A DNA stretch of 64,000 nt from Amorphoplanes friuliensis DSM 7358 (GTDB lineage: Bacteria; Actinomycetota; Actinomycetes; Mycobacteriales; Micromonosporaceae): positions 2,890,001 through 2,954,000 of the forward strand of contig NC_022657.1 of NCBI RefSeq assembly GCF_000494755.1, in the 5' to 3' direction. Positions 8,478-16,357 of the stretch are shown here, piece after piece. The notes beneath the pieces are model-generated. The model did not search any database and had not been told where the DNA came from. It saw nothing but the letters and a program-made list of their open reading frames with translations. Both the position numbers and the translations under genes were made by a program. The number at the start of each line of letters is the position of its first letter. Within the stretch, counting starts at the first letter, position 1.

Positions 8478-9095
8478 TCAAGCGATGAGATGGATGACCG
8501 AGAACGCTTCGTAGACCGCGCCGATCACGAGCAGGACGACGACCCAGACGTAGAGCTTCGCGGTCGCGGCCAGACCGTCGAGATAACCCGCCCGCCGGTT
8601 CGGGCGGCCGAAGCGTTGCGGTTGAAGGAACCGGCGCGCCTGCACCCAGGCCGCGAAACCCACGATGAGGTAGGCGCCGCCCTCGATCAGGAGGGTCACG
8701 TAGTGGACCAGGTAGGACGAGTCCGGCCGGCCGAGGGGCGAGAAGAGGATCCCCCAGGAGAACGCCCGGACCACTGTGATGACAACGCCGATGAACGGGA
8801 TGACCAGACTCGGCAGTGTCGTCTGCAGGAAGGATGCGCTGACCAGGTTCACCCCGAGCGTCACCGCCGCTGCCCACGCGACGTTCTCGCTGCGGTAGGC
8901 GTCGGCGATCAGAGTGCCCAGGCCGGGTGCGCCGGAATCGGCCTGGAGCCCGCCGAGGCCGCTGGGTCGGAGCTCCGGAATCACCGCGGTGACCAGCACT
9001 CCCACGAGGAACATCACGGGACAGAGGACAGCGAGCACGACAAAGGCGCGTCGGTGCTCGCGGAGGATCGCGAGGGGCTGCAGAACAAGTGACAT
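8478..9095 (-). CDS. SpoIIM-like multi-pass membrane protein
   Basis: A 205-residue membrane protein with about five hydrophobic helices (near residues 18-38, 70-95, 97-118, 127-150 and 180-203). The Arg-rich loop LREHRRAFVV before the first helix and the arrangement of the later helices resemble the stage II sporulation protein M / DUF95 group, which in actinomycetes is widespread and not tied to endospore formation. The start ATG at 9095 is the first in the frame and precedes the amphipathic leader. It lies convergent to the GH13 gene and 47 nt downstream of an SDR gene on the same strand. The role is unknown and the family call is moderate. Confidence 0.65.
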   Translation of the reverse strand: MSLVLQPLAILREHRRAFVVLAVLCPVMFLVGVLVTAVIPELRPSGLGGLQADSGAPGLGTLIADAYRSENVAWAAAVTLGVNLVSASFLQTTLPSLVIPFIGVVITVVRAFSWGILFSPLGRPDSSYLVHYVTLLIEGGAYLIVGFAAWVQARRFLQPQRFGRPNRRAGYLDGLAATAKLYVWVVVLLVIGAVYEAFSVIHLIA

Positions 9096-9142
9096 GAGGG
9101 TCTTCCGTGCCGGTTGGAAGGGGGATTCGAGGGCAGCGTCGA

Positions 9143-9961
9143 TCAGGTGCGGTCGGTGCTCGAGGCAACGGCCCGGCCCTGCTCGAGTGCGGCGAGGCGG
9201 TCGGTGAGGGCGGCCCGGATGTTGGCGTACGCGTCCGAGCCCAGCGCCTGCCGCAGTGGCGGGTCAGCCTGCTCACCCAGCGCGATGATCGCCGCGGCCA
9301 CCTTGTCCGGGTCACCGATCAGGTCGGCGGGGGAGACGTCCGACTGCCGCAGGATCGCCGTGTTGTCGCGGTAGGCGGGGTGGTGCGGCGCCGCCGGTGC
9401 TTCGGGGATGCCGCCGGTGTCGGCCATGCCGGGCTCGACCATCGTGACCCGGATGCCGAACGGCTCGACCTCGGGTGCCATGGCCTCGAAGAAGCCCTCC
9501 AGCCCCCATTTGGCCGCGTGGTAGATCGAGAAGCCCGGGTACGCGATCTGGCCGCCCTGGCTGGTGATCTGGACGAACCGGCCGCCGCCCTGCCGGCGCA
9601 GGTGCGGCACGACCGCACGGGCCAGGTGGATCCCCGCGGAGAGGTTCGCCGCCAGGCAGGAGTCGATCTGTTCGTCGGTCAGTTCCTCCGCGGCGCCGAA
9701 AACGCCGAAGCCCGCGTTGGACAGCACCACGTCGATGCGGCCGAGATCGGTGAATGCGTCATCCACGACCTGGCGCAGTCGCGCGATGTCGGTGACGTCG
9801 AGGTCACGCGTCCAGAGCCGGTCGCCGTGCATTGCCTTCAGGTCGTCGAGCCGGTCGGGCCTGCGCAGCGTGGCCGCGACGGTGTCACCGCGTTCGGGGA
9901 GGCGCCGGGTCACGGCCCGCCCGAAGCCGGTCGCGGTTCCGGTGATGAACCAGGTGGTCAT
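9143..9961 (-). CDS. SDR-family oxidoreductase
   Basis: A 272-residue classical SDR with TGTATGFG as the cofactor-binding loop, LDVTD, LSNAGFG, catalytic Ser in QITSQGG, and YHAAKWG as the Tyr/Lys motif. The C terminus is longer than average. The sequence fits SDRs related to actinobacterial oxidoreductases near retinol/serine dehydrogenases; the substrate cannot be read. The gene is divergent from a LysR regulator (start 10049) across 87 bp, and that regulator is the likely controller. The start codon is the first ATG, two residues before the first beta strand. Confidence 0.92.
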   Translation of the reverse strand: MTTWFITGTATGFGRAVTRRLPERGDTVAATLRRPDRLDDLKAMHGDRLWTRDLDVTDIARLRQVVDDAFTDLGRIDVVLSNAGFGVFGAAEELTDEQIDSCLAANLSAGIHLARAVVPHLRRQGGGRFVQITSQGGQIAYPGFSIYHAAKWGLEGFFEAMAPEVEPFGIRVTMVEPGMADTGGIPEAPAAPHHPAYRDNTAILRQSDVSPADLIGDPDKVAAAIIALGEQADPPLRQALGSDAYANIRAALTDRLAALEQGRAVASSTDRT

Positions 9962-10016
9962 GGATCAACGATTGCTTGCGGGCGCGTCCACGAGTAGCGA
10001 CAGTCACGAATGACCG

Positions 10017-10033
10017 CATGCGCTTCCCGCATG
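10017..10033. promoter_or_regulatory. Inverted repeat between divergent SDR and LysR genes
   Basis: CATGCG and CGCATG form perfect 6-bp arms around a 5-bp spacer, placed 16 bp before the LysR start and 56 bp before the SDR start. It is a candidate LysR binding site, though it does not fit a clean T-N11-A pattern. Confidence 0.4.
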
Positions 10034-10048
10034 GGTGACCATGAGGGA

Positions 10049-10948
10049 ATGGCTGAACTTTCGCTGATGGGTCTGCGGGTCGTCGATCGGGTCGCCGCGC
10101 TGGGCTCCTTCACGGCCGCCGCGGACACCCTCGGCTACACCCAGTCCGCCGTGTCCCGGCAGGTCGCCGCGATGGAGGCGGCGGTCGGTGCGGTTCTGTT
10201 CGAACGTCACGCCCGCGGTGTGCAGCCCACACCGGTCGGTCAGGTGTTGTTGCGGCACGCCGCCGTCCTGCTGGCCGCCGCCGACGCGGCCCAGCGGGAG
10301 CTGGCCGCCGCGCGGGAGCAGCTGGTCGGGCGGTTGGTCGTCGGCGGCTATCCGACCGGTCACGTCGTTCTGCTGCCGCGCGCCCTGGCGCTGATGCGCG
10401 ACGAGCACCCCGCCGTCGAGGTCGCCGTGCACAGTGGCGGCTCGCAGAGCCTGCTGCGGATGTTGCGGGCGCGCCAGGTCGAGCTCGTGGTGGTCGCCCA
10501 GATGCCCGGGATCGAACACGACTTCACCGGGCTGCGATCCGAGCTGCTGCTGTCCGGGCGGCTGCGGGTCGCCGTGCCCGACGGGCACCGGCTGGCCGGG
10601 CTGGCTTCGGTGACCCCCGACGATCTGCGGGAGGAGCCCTGGATCGTGGGCACGGGCCCGGCCGGTGACGTCCATCTGGGCGCGTGGCCGGGCATCGAGC
10701 AACCCCGGATCGCGTACGCCGCAGCCGACTGGCACGCGCGCCTGGGCCTGGTGGCCGCAGGGCTCGGCATCGCCCTCGTACCCGACTCGGTGGCCTCGCT
10801 GATCTCCCGGGGCATGACGGTGGTGCCCGTGGACGACGACGGCCCGCACACCCGGCACGTCTTCGCCGTCACGCAGCGGTCCGCCAACCCGCTCGCCAAG
10901 GTCTTCGTCGACGCGCTGCGTCAGGTCGCCACGTCCTCGGCTTTGTAG
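10049..10948 (+). CDS. LysR-family transcriptional regulator
   Basis: A 299-residue LysR-type regulator. The N-terminal winged HTH is clear (VAALGSFTAAADTLGYTQSAVSRQVAAME, quoted here only as its two halves SFTAAADTLGYT and QSAVSRQ), followed by the long linker helix and a two-lobe substrate-binding domain from about residue 90. The start at 10049 is supported by a GAGGGA ribosome site directly upstream; upstream in-frame starts lack one. It is divergent from the SDR at 9143-9961 and is the probable regulator of that gene and of itself. The inducer is unknown. Confidence 0.92.
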   Translation: MAELSLMGLRVVDRVAALGSFTAAADTLGYTQSAVSRQVAAMEAAVGAVLFERHARGVQPTPVGQVLLRHAAVLLAAADAAQRELAAAREQLVGRLVVGGYPTGHVVLLPRALALMRDEHPAVEVAVHSGGSQSLLRMLRARQVELVVVAQMPGIEHDFTGLRSELLLSGRLRVAVPDGHRLAGLASVTPDDLREEPWIVGTGPAGDVHLGAWPGIEQPRIAYAAADWHARLGLVAAGLGIALVPDSVASLISRGMTVVPVDDDGPHTRHVFAVTQRSANPLAKVFVDALRQVATSSAL

Positions 10949-10998
10949 CCGCTACCAGCGGTGCCCGCCGGGGCGGCGTGATCTGACAGGGTGAGGAC

Positions 10999-11604
10999 GT
11001 GCCGAGATCAGAGGAACGCCGGACCCAGGCCGAACGACGTGAGTCCGCCGAACGCCGCGTCATCGAGACCGCTGTCCTGCTCATCGCCGAGCACGGGACG
11101 CGGGCCGCGACGCTCGCCCGGGTCGGCGAGGAGGCCGGATACAGCCGGGGGATCGTCACCCACCATTTCGGTACGCGCGACCGCCTGCTGCGTGAGGTGG
11201 TCGCCCACGCCGCCGGGCAGGTCGAGGTCCCGGAGTACGCGGGTGACGGGCTGCTGCAGCTGCGCGGTGTGGTCCGCGCCTACCTGCGGACCATCGCCGA
11301 CCGGACGCCGACGGCTCGGGCGTTCGTGCGCATGTGGGGCGAGGCACTCGCGGCCGACCCCGTCCTGGCCGAGGTGTTCGCCGACCAGGACGCGCGTCTG
11401 CGCGATGTTCTGGCCGAGATCCTGGTCCGGGGAGTGGCCGACGGCTCGATGCGGGCCGACCTGCGGGTCGACGCCGCTGCGGTTTTTGTGACGGGCAGCC
11501 TGCGCGGCACGGCATTGCAACTGATGTCGGGCCTGCTCGCCGAGGACGTGACCGCGGTCATCGACGAGGCGGAGAGGCTGGTCGCCGACGCCTTCGGAGC
11601 GTGA
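10999..11604 (+). CDS. TetR-family transcriptional regulator
   Basis: A 201-residue TetR-type repressor beginning at GTG 10999. The DNA-binding domain covers about residues 18-65: VIETAVLLIAEHGTRAATLA, then VGEEAGYSRGIVTHHFGTRD, each a normal TetR HTH half. The C-terminal ligand and dimer domain is helical, about residues 75-195. The next gene, an alpha/beta hydrolase, is codirectional and is preceded by a perfect inverted repeat that covers its promoter. The repressor therefore probably controls that hydrolase in response to an ester or lipid-like ligand. The ligand is inference only. Confidence 0.92.
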   Translation: MPRSEERRTQAERRESAERRVIETAVLLIAEHGTRAATLARVGEEAGYSRGIVTHHFGTRDRLLREVVAHAAGQVEVPEYAGDGLLQLRGVVRAYLRTIADRTPTARAFVRMWGEALAADPVLAEVFADQDARLRDVLAEILVRGVADGSMRADLRVDAAAVFVTGSLRGTALQLMSGLLAEDVTAVIDEAERLVADAFGA

Positions 11605-11611
11605 GCGCGGC

Positions 11612-11646
11612 AGATACTTGCGAGCCGACACGCAAGTATCTACAGT
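11612..11646 (+). promoter_or_regulatory. Leaderless promoter overlapped by a TetR-type operator
   Basis: AGATACTTGCG (11612-11622) and CGCAAGTATCT (11631-11641) are perfect 11-bp inverted arms around an 8-bp spacer. Within and beside them sit a -35 box TTGCGA (11618-11623) and a -10 box TACAGT (11641-11646) with 17-bp spacing. The -10 box ends 6 nt before ATG 11653, which implies a leaderless hydrolase mRNA. A dimeric repressor bound here would block RNA polymerase; the adjacent TetR gene is the obvious candidate. Confidence 0.8.
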
Positions 11647-11652
11647 CGGATG

Positions 11653-12408
11653 ATGATCGTCCTCGTGCACGGCAATCCCGAAGTGTCCGCCGTCTGGAAC
11701 CCGCTGCGCCGTCTGCTGGACCGGGACGACGTGATCACCCTGTCGCCACCGGGCTTCGGCGTCCCGGCCTCCTCCTCGTTCCGCCACACCGTCCCGGCGT
11801 ACCGGGAATGGCTGGCCGAACGTCTCGCCGCGTTCGGTGAGCCGGTCGATCTGGTCGGCCACGACTGGGGCGGCGTACACGTCCTGCAGATCGCCATGCA
11901 CCACCCGGAACTGATCCGCAGCTGGGCTTCCGACGCTCTGGGGGTGCTGGCGCCCGGTTTTGTCTGGCATGCCATGGCCCAGGTCTGGCAGACCCCGGAG
12001 GAGGGGGAGGCGTCCGTGCAGCAGCTGTTCGGCGGCGACCTCGCCCAGCGCCGTCAGGTGGTCGAGCAGGTGGGCATCACCGGGGCAGCCGGTGACGCCG
12101 TCGCGGCCGAGCTGGACATGGGCATGGGGGAGGCGGTCCTGTCCCTGCTGCGGTCGGCGGCCCAGCCGGCCATGGCCCGGCTCGGTGCCGACCTGGATCA
12201 GGCCCGTGCCACACCCGGGCTGGCCCTGATCGCGGCCGACGACGCCGAGCAGAGCAACGGTACGGACGAGCAGCACCGATGGGCGGCCGAACGAGCCGGT
12301 GCGCAGGTCGCGGTGCTGGACGGGGCTGCGCACTGGTGGCCCTCGGAAAGCCCGAAGCCGGCCGCCGACGCGCTGACGGCGTTCTGGCAGAGCCTCGGGA
12401 GTCGCTGA
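11653..12408 (+). CDS. Alpha/beta-hydrolase family protein
   Basis: A 251-residue alpha/beta hydrolase that opens directly with the first strand and oxyanion loop (IVLVHGNPE). The nucleophile elbow reads GHDWGGVH, with Asp in the place of the usual Ser, which is the haloalkane-dehalogenase/epoxide-hydrolase arrangement. A C-terminal His appears in GAAHWWPSE. The enzyme may therefore cleave epoxides or carbon-halogen bonds rather than esters. A second ATG at 11650 is adjacent; 11653 is preferred because it sits 6 nt from the -10 box. The gene follows a TetR gene and carries a strong palindrome over its promoter. Confidence 0.88.
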   Translation: MIVLVHGNPEVSAVWNPLRRLLDRDDVITLSPPGFGVPASSSFRHTVPAYREWLAERLAAFGEPVDLVGHDWGGVHVLQIAMHHPELIRSWASDALGVLAPGFVWHAMAQVWQTPEEGEASVQQLFGGDLAQRRQVVEQVGITGAAGDAVAAELDMGMGEAVLSLLRSAAQPAMARLGADLDQARATPGLALIAADDAEQSNGTDEQHRWAAERAGAQVAVLDGAAHWWPSESPKPAADALTAFWQSLGSR

Positions 12409-12422
12409 GTCGGGGCGACCGG

Positions 12423-13883
12423 CTACTCGGCGTGGGCGGGTGACGGGTCGCCGGGCTTGGTGGCGTCCGGTGTGGTGGCCGGTTCTGCGGTCACCCGGTC
12501 CGCCGAACGCGGGATGAGGCCGGCCAGGACCACCATGACGACCGAGACCAGCAGCATGGCGATGAAGATGCGGTGGACGGCGTCGGTGAGCCGGGCCGGG
12601 TCGACGGCACCGTCGCCGACCACCGCGTTGGCCATCGCGCCGAAGACCGCCACGCCCAGGGCGCTGCCCAGGGAGCGGAGGAAGATGTTGTTGGCGGTGA
12701 CCACGCCGCGTTCGGTCCAGCCGACGCTGGACTGGGCAGCGATCAGGGTGGGCGCGGCGACCAGGCCCATGCCGAAGCCGATGAACAGGCAGTAGCCGCC
12801 CACCTCGTAGATCGAGGACTGCTGGTCGAGCAGCAGCAACAGCGCGACGCCGACGACCACCAGCGACGAGCCGATCAGGGCGCAGCCGCGGAAGCCGACG
12901 CGGAGGTAGACCTTGCCGGCCTGGCTGGCGGAGATCGGCCAGCCGACGGTGAGCGCGCCCAGCGCCAGACCGGCGACCAGCGGACCGGCGCCGAGAGCTT
13001 CCTGGGCGTACACGGGGATGTAGGAACTGAGGCCGAGCAGGATCGCCCCGACGCCCACCGACAGGAAACCGCTGCTGAGCAGGAGCCGGCGACGGAAGAT
13101 CCACAGCGGGAGCACCGGGTCGGGCGCGGAGCGCTCGACGAAGCCGAACGTGACCAGCAGCGCCAGGCCGACGCCGAGGATGGCGATGCTGTTCGGGGAG
13201 TTCCACGCCCACGCCTGGCCGCCCTCGAGAACGCCCAGGATGACCAGGGTGAGACCCGCCGCGAGCAGGGCGGCGCCGCGATAGTCGATGGCCGGGCGCC
13301 GGCGCTCGACCTGCTCGTGGAAGCGGCGCAGGATCATCGTGCCGGCCAGCAGGCAGATGGGGATGTTGACGAAGAAGATCCAGCGCCACGACACCCACTC
13401 GGAGAACACCCCGCCCAGAGTGGGCCCGACCACCGAGGCGACGCCCCACACGCTGGCGACGTACCCCTGGACCTTGGCCCTCTCGCGGACCGAGTAGAGG
13501 TCACCGATGATCGTGATGGTGGTCGGCATGATCGCCCCGGCGCCGAGGCCCTGGAGCACCCGGAAGACGATCAACGGCAGGATGCTCCAGGCCAGGCCGC
13601 ACAGGATCGAGCTGACCAGGAACAACCCGATGCCCCAGAGGATCACCGGCTTGCGCCCGAACAGGTCGTTGAGCTTGCCGTAGATCGGCACCGACACGGC
13701 CTGGGCCAGCAGATAGACGGAGAACAGCCAGGGGAACTCGGTGAAGCCGCCGATGTCGTCGACGATCGACGGCACCGCGGTGGCGATGATCGTCGAGTCG
13801 ATGGCGATGAGGCCGGTGGAGAGCATCACCGCGAGCAGGACCGGGCCGCGCTGGGAGCGCAGCCCCACATTGTTCTCCGTCAC
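12423..13883 (-). CDS. MFS drug-efflux transporter, DHA2 (14-TM) family
   Basis: A 486-residue transporter starting at GTG 13883. About 14 transmembrane helices can be counted. The signature of the first repeat is present (LNDLFGRKPVILWGIG between helices 2 and 3), as are the DSTIIATAVPSI opening helix typical of DHA2 pumps and the motif C-like PTLGGVFSEWVSWRWIF, here seen as PTLGGVF then WRWIFFVN. Proteins of this group export hydrophobic drugs or natural products using the proton gradient. The tail (about 465-486) is Pro/Asp-rich and cytosolic. It is convergent to the hydrolase gene and has no regulator directly adjacent. Confidence 0.92.
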   Translation of the reverse strand: MTENNVGLRSQRGPVLLAVMLSTGLIAIDSTIIATAVPSIVDDIGGFTEFPWLFSVYLLAQAVSVPIYGKLNDLFGRKPVILWGIGLFLVSSILCGLAWSILPLIVFRVLQGLGAGAIMPTTITIIGDLYSVRERAKVQGYVASVWGVASVVGPTLGGVFSEWVSWRWIFFVNIPICLLAGTMILRRFHEQVERRRPAIDYRGAALLAAGLTLVILGVLEGGQAWAWNSPNSIAILGVGLALLVTFGFVERSAPDPVLPLWIFRRRLLLSSGFLSVGVGAILLGLSSYIPVYAQEALGAGPLVAGLALGALTVGWPISASQAGKVYLRVGFRGCALIGSSLVVVGVALLLLLDQQSSIYEVGGYCLFIGFGMGLVAAPTLIAAQSSVGWTERGVVTANNIFLRSLGSALGVAVFGAMANAVVGDGAVDPARLTDAVHRIFIAMLLVSVVMVVLAGLIPRSADRVTAEPATTPDATKPGDPSPAHAE

Positions 13884-14012
13884 GGTGAAGACCTACCCCA
13901 AGCGGGCGGTCACTGCGCGGCCTGAGGGCGAGAGGAGTGCCAGATCACTCGCCGATTGAAGACACCGCGGTCGGGGCACACACCGGCCACCACCCACCGC
14001 TGGAGGCACGTC

Positions 14013-14171
14013 ATGCGAGCTCTCATCTACACCGTTGCCGCGGTAGCCATCGTGCTGATCGTGCTCGGCCTGATCCTCAAGGCCGTCAAATGGCTCATCA
14101 TCATCGGGCTCATCGCCCTGGTCGCCTCCATCGTGATGGGCGTGGTGAAGGGCCGCCGCGCTCTGCGCTGA
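14013..14171 (+). CDS. Small hydrophobic membrane protein (52 residues)
   Basis: A 52-residue protein with two closely spaced hydrophobic segments (about residues 3-22 and 26-44) and a basic tail (KGRRALR). A strong GGAGG ribosome site lies 7 nt before the ATG, and a perfect terminator hairpin follows the stop, so this is a complete monocistronic gene and not a random frame. Small actinobacterial membrane peptides like this are common and mostly uncharacterised. No function is assigned. Confidence 0.72.
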   Translation: MRALIYTVAAVAIVLIVLGLILKAVKWLIIIGLIALVASIVMGVVKGRRALR

Positions 14172-14193
14172 CCTCCTGACCTGCCGCTGACAG

Positions 14194-14218
14194 GACCCCG
14201 CTTCCGAGAAGCGGGGTC
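14194..14218 (+). terminator. Intrinsic terminator after the small membrane protein gene
   Basis: GACCCCGCTT and AAGCGGGGTC form a perfect 10-bp stem around a 5-nt loop, followed by TTCGTCGT. It lies 22 nt after the stop at 14171 and just before the promoter of the GntR gene, so it also insulates that promoter. Confidence 0.8.
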
Positions 14219-14229
14219 TTCGTCGTGCC

Positions 14230-14266
14230 TTGACTGAACTACGACTTGTTCTATTAGAATGCGAAC
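14230..14266 (+). promoter_or_regulatory. Leaderless promoter and candidate operator of the GntR/membrane-protein operon
   Basis: A -35 box TTGACT (14230-14235) and a -10 box TAGAAT (14255-14260) lie 19 bp apart, and the -10 ends 6 nt before ATG 14267, so the transcript should be leaderless. Within it GAAC-N8-GTTC (14237-14250 region) and a second GAAC/GTTC pair over the start codon look like half-sites for autoregulation by the encoded GntR protein. Confidence 0.65.
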
Positions 14267-14635
14267 ATGTTGTTCAGGGTGTCACTGGGCAGTGGCGTGC
14301 CGCTGGCGGAGCAGATCGCCGGCAACGTCCGCCGTGCGCTGGGGGACGGCATGCTGAGCCGGGGAGACCGGCTGCCCTCCGCACGGGAGCTCGCGCAGAC
14401 ACTCGACGTCAACATGCACACGGTGCTGCGCGCGTACGCGGCACTGCGCGAGGACGGGCTGATCGAGCTGCGCCGCGGCAGAGGCGCGGTTGTCACCGGT
14501 GCGGTGCCGCACGAGCGGGCCCAGGCGATCGAGTCGGTGCGGGAGCTGGTCGCGGTGTCCCGCAGAGCCGGCATCGGCCTGGACGAGGCCATCGACCTGC
14601 TGCGGCAGCAGTTTGCGAGAGAGGTGAGCACATGA
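14267..14635 (+). CDS. GntR-family regulator, YtrA-type
   Basis: A 122-residue regulator consisting of a winged HTH (about residues 8-78: PLAEQIAGNVRRALGDG, LPSARELAQTLDVN, TVLRAYAALREDGL) and only a short helical tail, without a large ligand domain. That size marks the YtrA subfamily, whose members usually control a membrane protein or ABC transporter encoded in the same operon. The stop overlaps the next start in an ATGA, so the two proteins are made together. The ligand or signal is unknown. Confidence 0.9.
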   Translation: MLFRVSLGSGVPLAEQIAGNVRRALGDGMLSRGDRLPSARELAQTLDVNMHTVLRAYAALREDGLIELRRGRGAVVTGAVPHERAQAIESVRELVAVSRRAGIGLDEAIDLLRQQFAREVST

Positions 14636-15597
14636 GGGCTGTCCGAGGGGTTCTCGGCGTGGGACTGGTGCCCGCCGCCATGATCGGCGGAGCGGCTGTG
14701 GTCACACTGGGCTGGCAAAATCGGCTCCCGGAACGGCTGCCGAACTCCGGCGGCGTCGGCGACCGGCCGGTGCTCACGACGATCGGCGTCGACACGGTGG
14801 TGGCGGTGCTGGGCGAGGCCGCGATCGCGGTGTGGCTGCTCGGACTGGTGGCGTTCGCGCTGTCCCGCGGGCTCTCCGGCGTCGGGCGGCACTGGGTGCG
14901 AACCGGTGTCCAGGTCGGAGTCTGCGGCTTCGTCGCGGCCGCGGCGAGTGCCCTGCTGATGCTGCTGGCCCCCGCACTCGACGCCCCCAGCGCCACCGAC
15001 GTACGACTTTCCTGGGGTTACTTCGTCGCCTGCCTGGTGGTGCCGATGCTCGTCGCCGCTGTGCTGGGCCTGGTGGCGTACGCACTGGCCGGCAAACCGC
15101 CGACGGATCGTCCTGCCGGCGCCACACCGGACGAGCGCCTGCTCTGGTGGGAGTCGCGGGCGCTGCGTCCGGTGCTCTGGCTGAGCGGGGCACTGGCCCT
15201 GAGCGGTGTTGTCCTGGTCGCCGCCCTCGTGCCCTTGATCGGGGTCGCCGGCTGGGCCGGGGCCGCCCCGGCCGCTACCGCGCTGGTGCTCCTGCCGTTC
15301 GCCCGCTACCGGCTCGTCATCGACCAGGATGCGGTCCGGTGTGCGGTCGGGCCGTACCGCCGGCGGGTGCCGATGTCGCGGATCCTCGCCGCCGAGGAGG
15401 GATATCTGCCGGTCGGGACGTGGCTGACCCGGTCAGCCCTCCACGGCGCCGCCGCCGACCTGCCACTGCTGCCGGGCCCGGCGCTCGCTCTGCGCCTGAC
15501 CGACGGCACCCGCCGTCTGGTCACCTGCCGGGACGTGCGCACCGCGGTGGAGACGGTCAACACATTGCGGCTGCGCCGGACCACGGCTCAGAGCTGA
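14632..15597 (+). CDS. Multi-pass membrane protein, DUF1648-like, partner of YtrA-type regulator
   Basis: A 321-residue protein with about six hydrophobic helices: 5-25, 48-72, 90-112, 125-150, 185-208 and 212-225. A Trp/Pro motif after the first helix (LPERLPNSGG) is like the DUF1648 proteins that often accompany YtrA-type GntR genes. The C-terminal 100 residues form a soluble domain resembling a PH-like fold (YRLVIDQDAVRCAVGPYRRR). It is translationally coupled to the regulator. Similar pairs respond to cell-envelope stress in Firmicutes; the role here is inferred. Its 3' end overlaps a truncated SDR on the other strand by 10 nt. Confidence 0.75.
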   Translation: MRAVRGVLGVGLVPAAMIGGAAVVTLGWQNRLPERLPNSGGVGDRPVLTTIGVDTVVAVLGEAAIAVWLLGLVAFALSRGLSGVGRHWVRTGVQVGVCGFVAAAASALLMLLAPALDAPSATDVRLSWGYFVACLVVPMLVAAVLGLVAYALAGKPPTDRPAGATPDERLLWWESRALRPVLWLSGALALSGVVLVAALVPLIGVAGWAGAAPAATALVLLPFARYRLVIDQDAVRCAVGPYRRRVPMSRILAAEEGYLPVGTWLTRSALHGAAADLPLLPGPALALRLTDGTRRLVTCRDVRTAVETVNTLRLRRTTAQS

Positions 15598-15911
15598 CTT
15601 TCCCCGCCGTCGACGTAGAGGCTCGTACCCAGGACGAAGCTGCTCTGGTCCGAGGCCAGGAAGGCCACGGCGGCGGCCACCTCTTCGACCGTTCCGTGCC
15701 GGCCCAGCGGCACCGTCGCCCTGAACGTGGCTTTGACCGCCTCGGCGTTCTCCTCGCCGACCATCTTGGCCACGGCCGGGGTCTCGATCGCACCGGGGGA
15801 GACGGCGTTGACCCGGATGCCGCGGCCTTTGAGCTCGTTGGCCCATGTCCGCGTGAACAGGCGCAGGGCGGCCTTGCTGGCACCGTAGGCGCCGGCGCCC
15901 GCAGGTTCCCC
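15588..15911 (-). pseudogene. SDR oxidoreductase, N-terminal half missing
   Basis: The minus strand encodes about 105 residues matching only the C-terminal half of a classical SDR: AYGASKAALRLF (catalytic Tyr/Lys), RVNAVSPGAIETP, a variable helical part, PLGRHGTVEEVAAAVAFLAS and the terminal LYVDGGES. The Rossmann strand with TGxxxGIG, the NNAG motif and the catalytic Ser are absent. Reading upstream past about 15911 meets an unrelated sequence, the C-terminal half of a Gfo/Idh/MocA protein on the opposite strand. The fragment could be translated from GTG 15773 but could not bind NAD(P). It is best read as one side of a deletion scar. Confidence 0.82.
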
Positions 15912-16357
15912 TCGGACACACCGGGCAGGTCGTGCCGATGACCGCCGAGGACCAGATCGCGGTGTCAGGCACCCTGGACGGCGGAGCGATCCTGTCCGTC
16001 CACCACCGGGGAGGCATGCCTTCGGGCGCCGGGTTCTCGCTGACCATCGACGGCACGGACGGCCGGCTCGAGGTCACCTCCGGTGAGTTCCCGCACCTCG
16101 GGCCGGTAACGGTGCACGGCACACGCGGCGGTGGCAGGCCGGAGAAGATGACACTGCCCGCCGGCTACGACACCTTCCCCGGGCTGTCCGGAACGGTGAT
16201 CCACACGCTGGCGCACGCCTACGCCGCGATCCGCGACGATCTTGTGCACGACACCGCCGTCGCTCCGGACTTCACCCACGCGGTCCAGCGCCACCGGCTC
16301 CTCGACGCGATCGTTCGATCCGCTGCCACGGGCCGGCGGACAGCGGTCAGGCGGTGA
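15911..16357 (+). pseudogene. Gfo/Idh/MocA oxidoreductase, N-terminal NAD-binding half missing
   Basis: The plus-strand frame encodes about 148 residues of the C-terminal alpha/beta domain of a Gfo/Idh/MocA dehydrogenase: TAEDQIAVSGTLDGGAILS, then IDGTDGRLEVTSG, and the final helices with HAVQRHRLLDAIVRSAATG. The N-terminal Rossmann fold with its GxGxxG and the EKP catalytic motif are missing. The first recognisable residues abut the truncated SDR on the other strand, so both genes lost their 5' halves at the same point. No convincing start codon or ribosome site is present. Confidence 0.8.

Noticed and set aside
11008..13449. An 813-codon open frame on the minus strand
   Set aside because: It crosses a TetR gene, a hydrolase gene and part of an MFS gene and has the Arg/Pro/His-rich look of an antisense frame.
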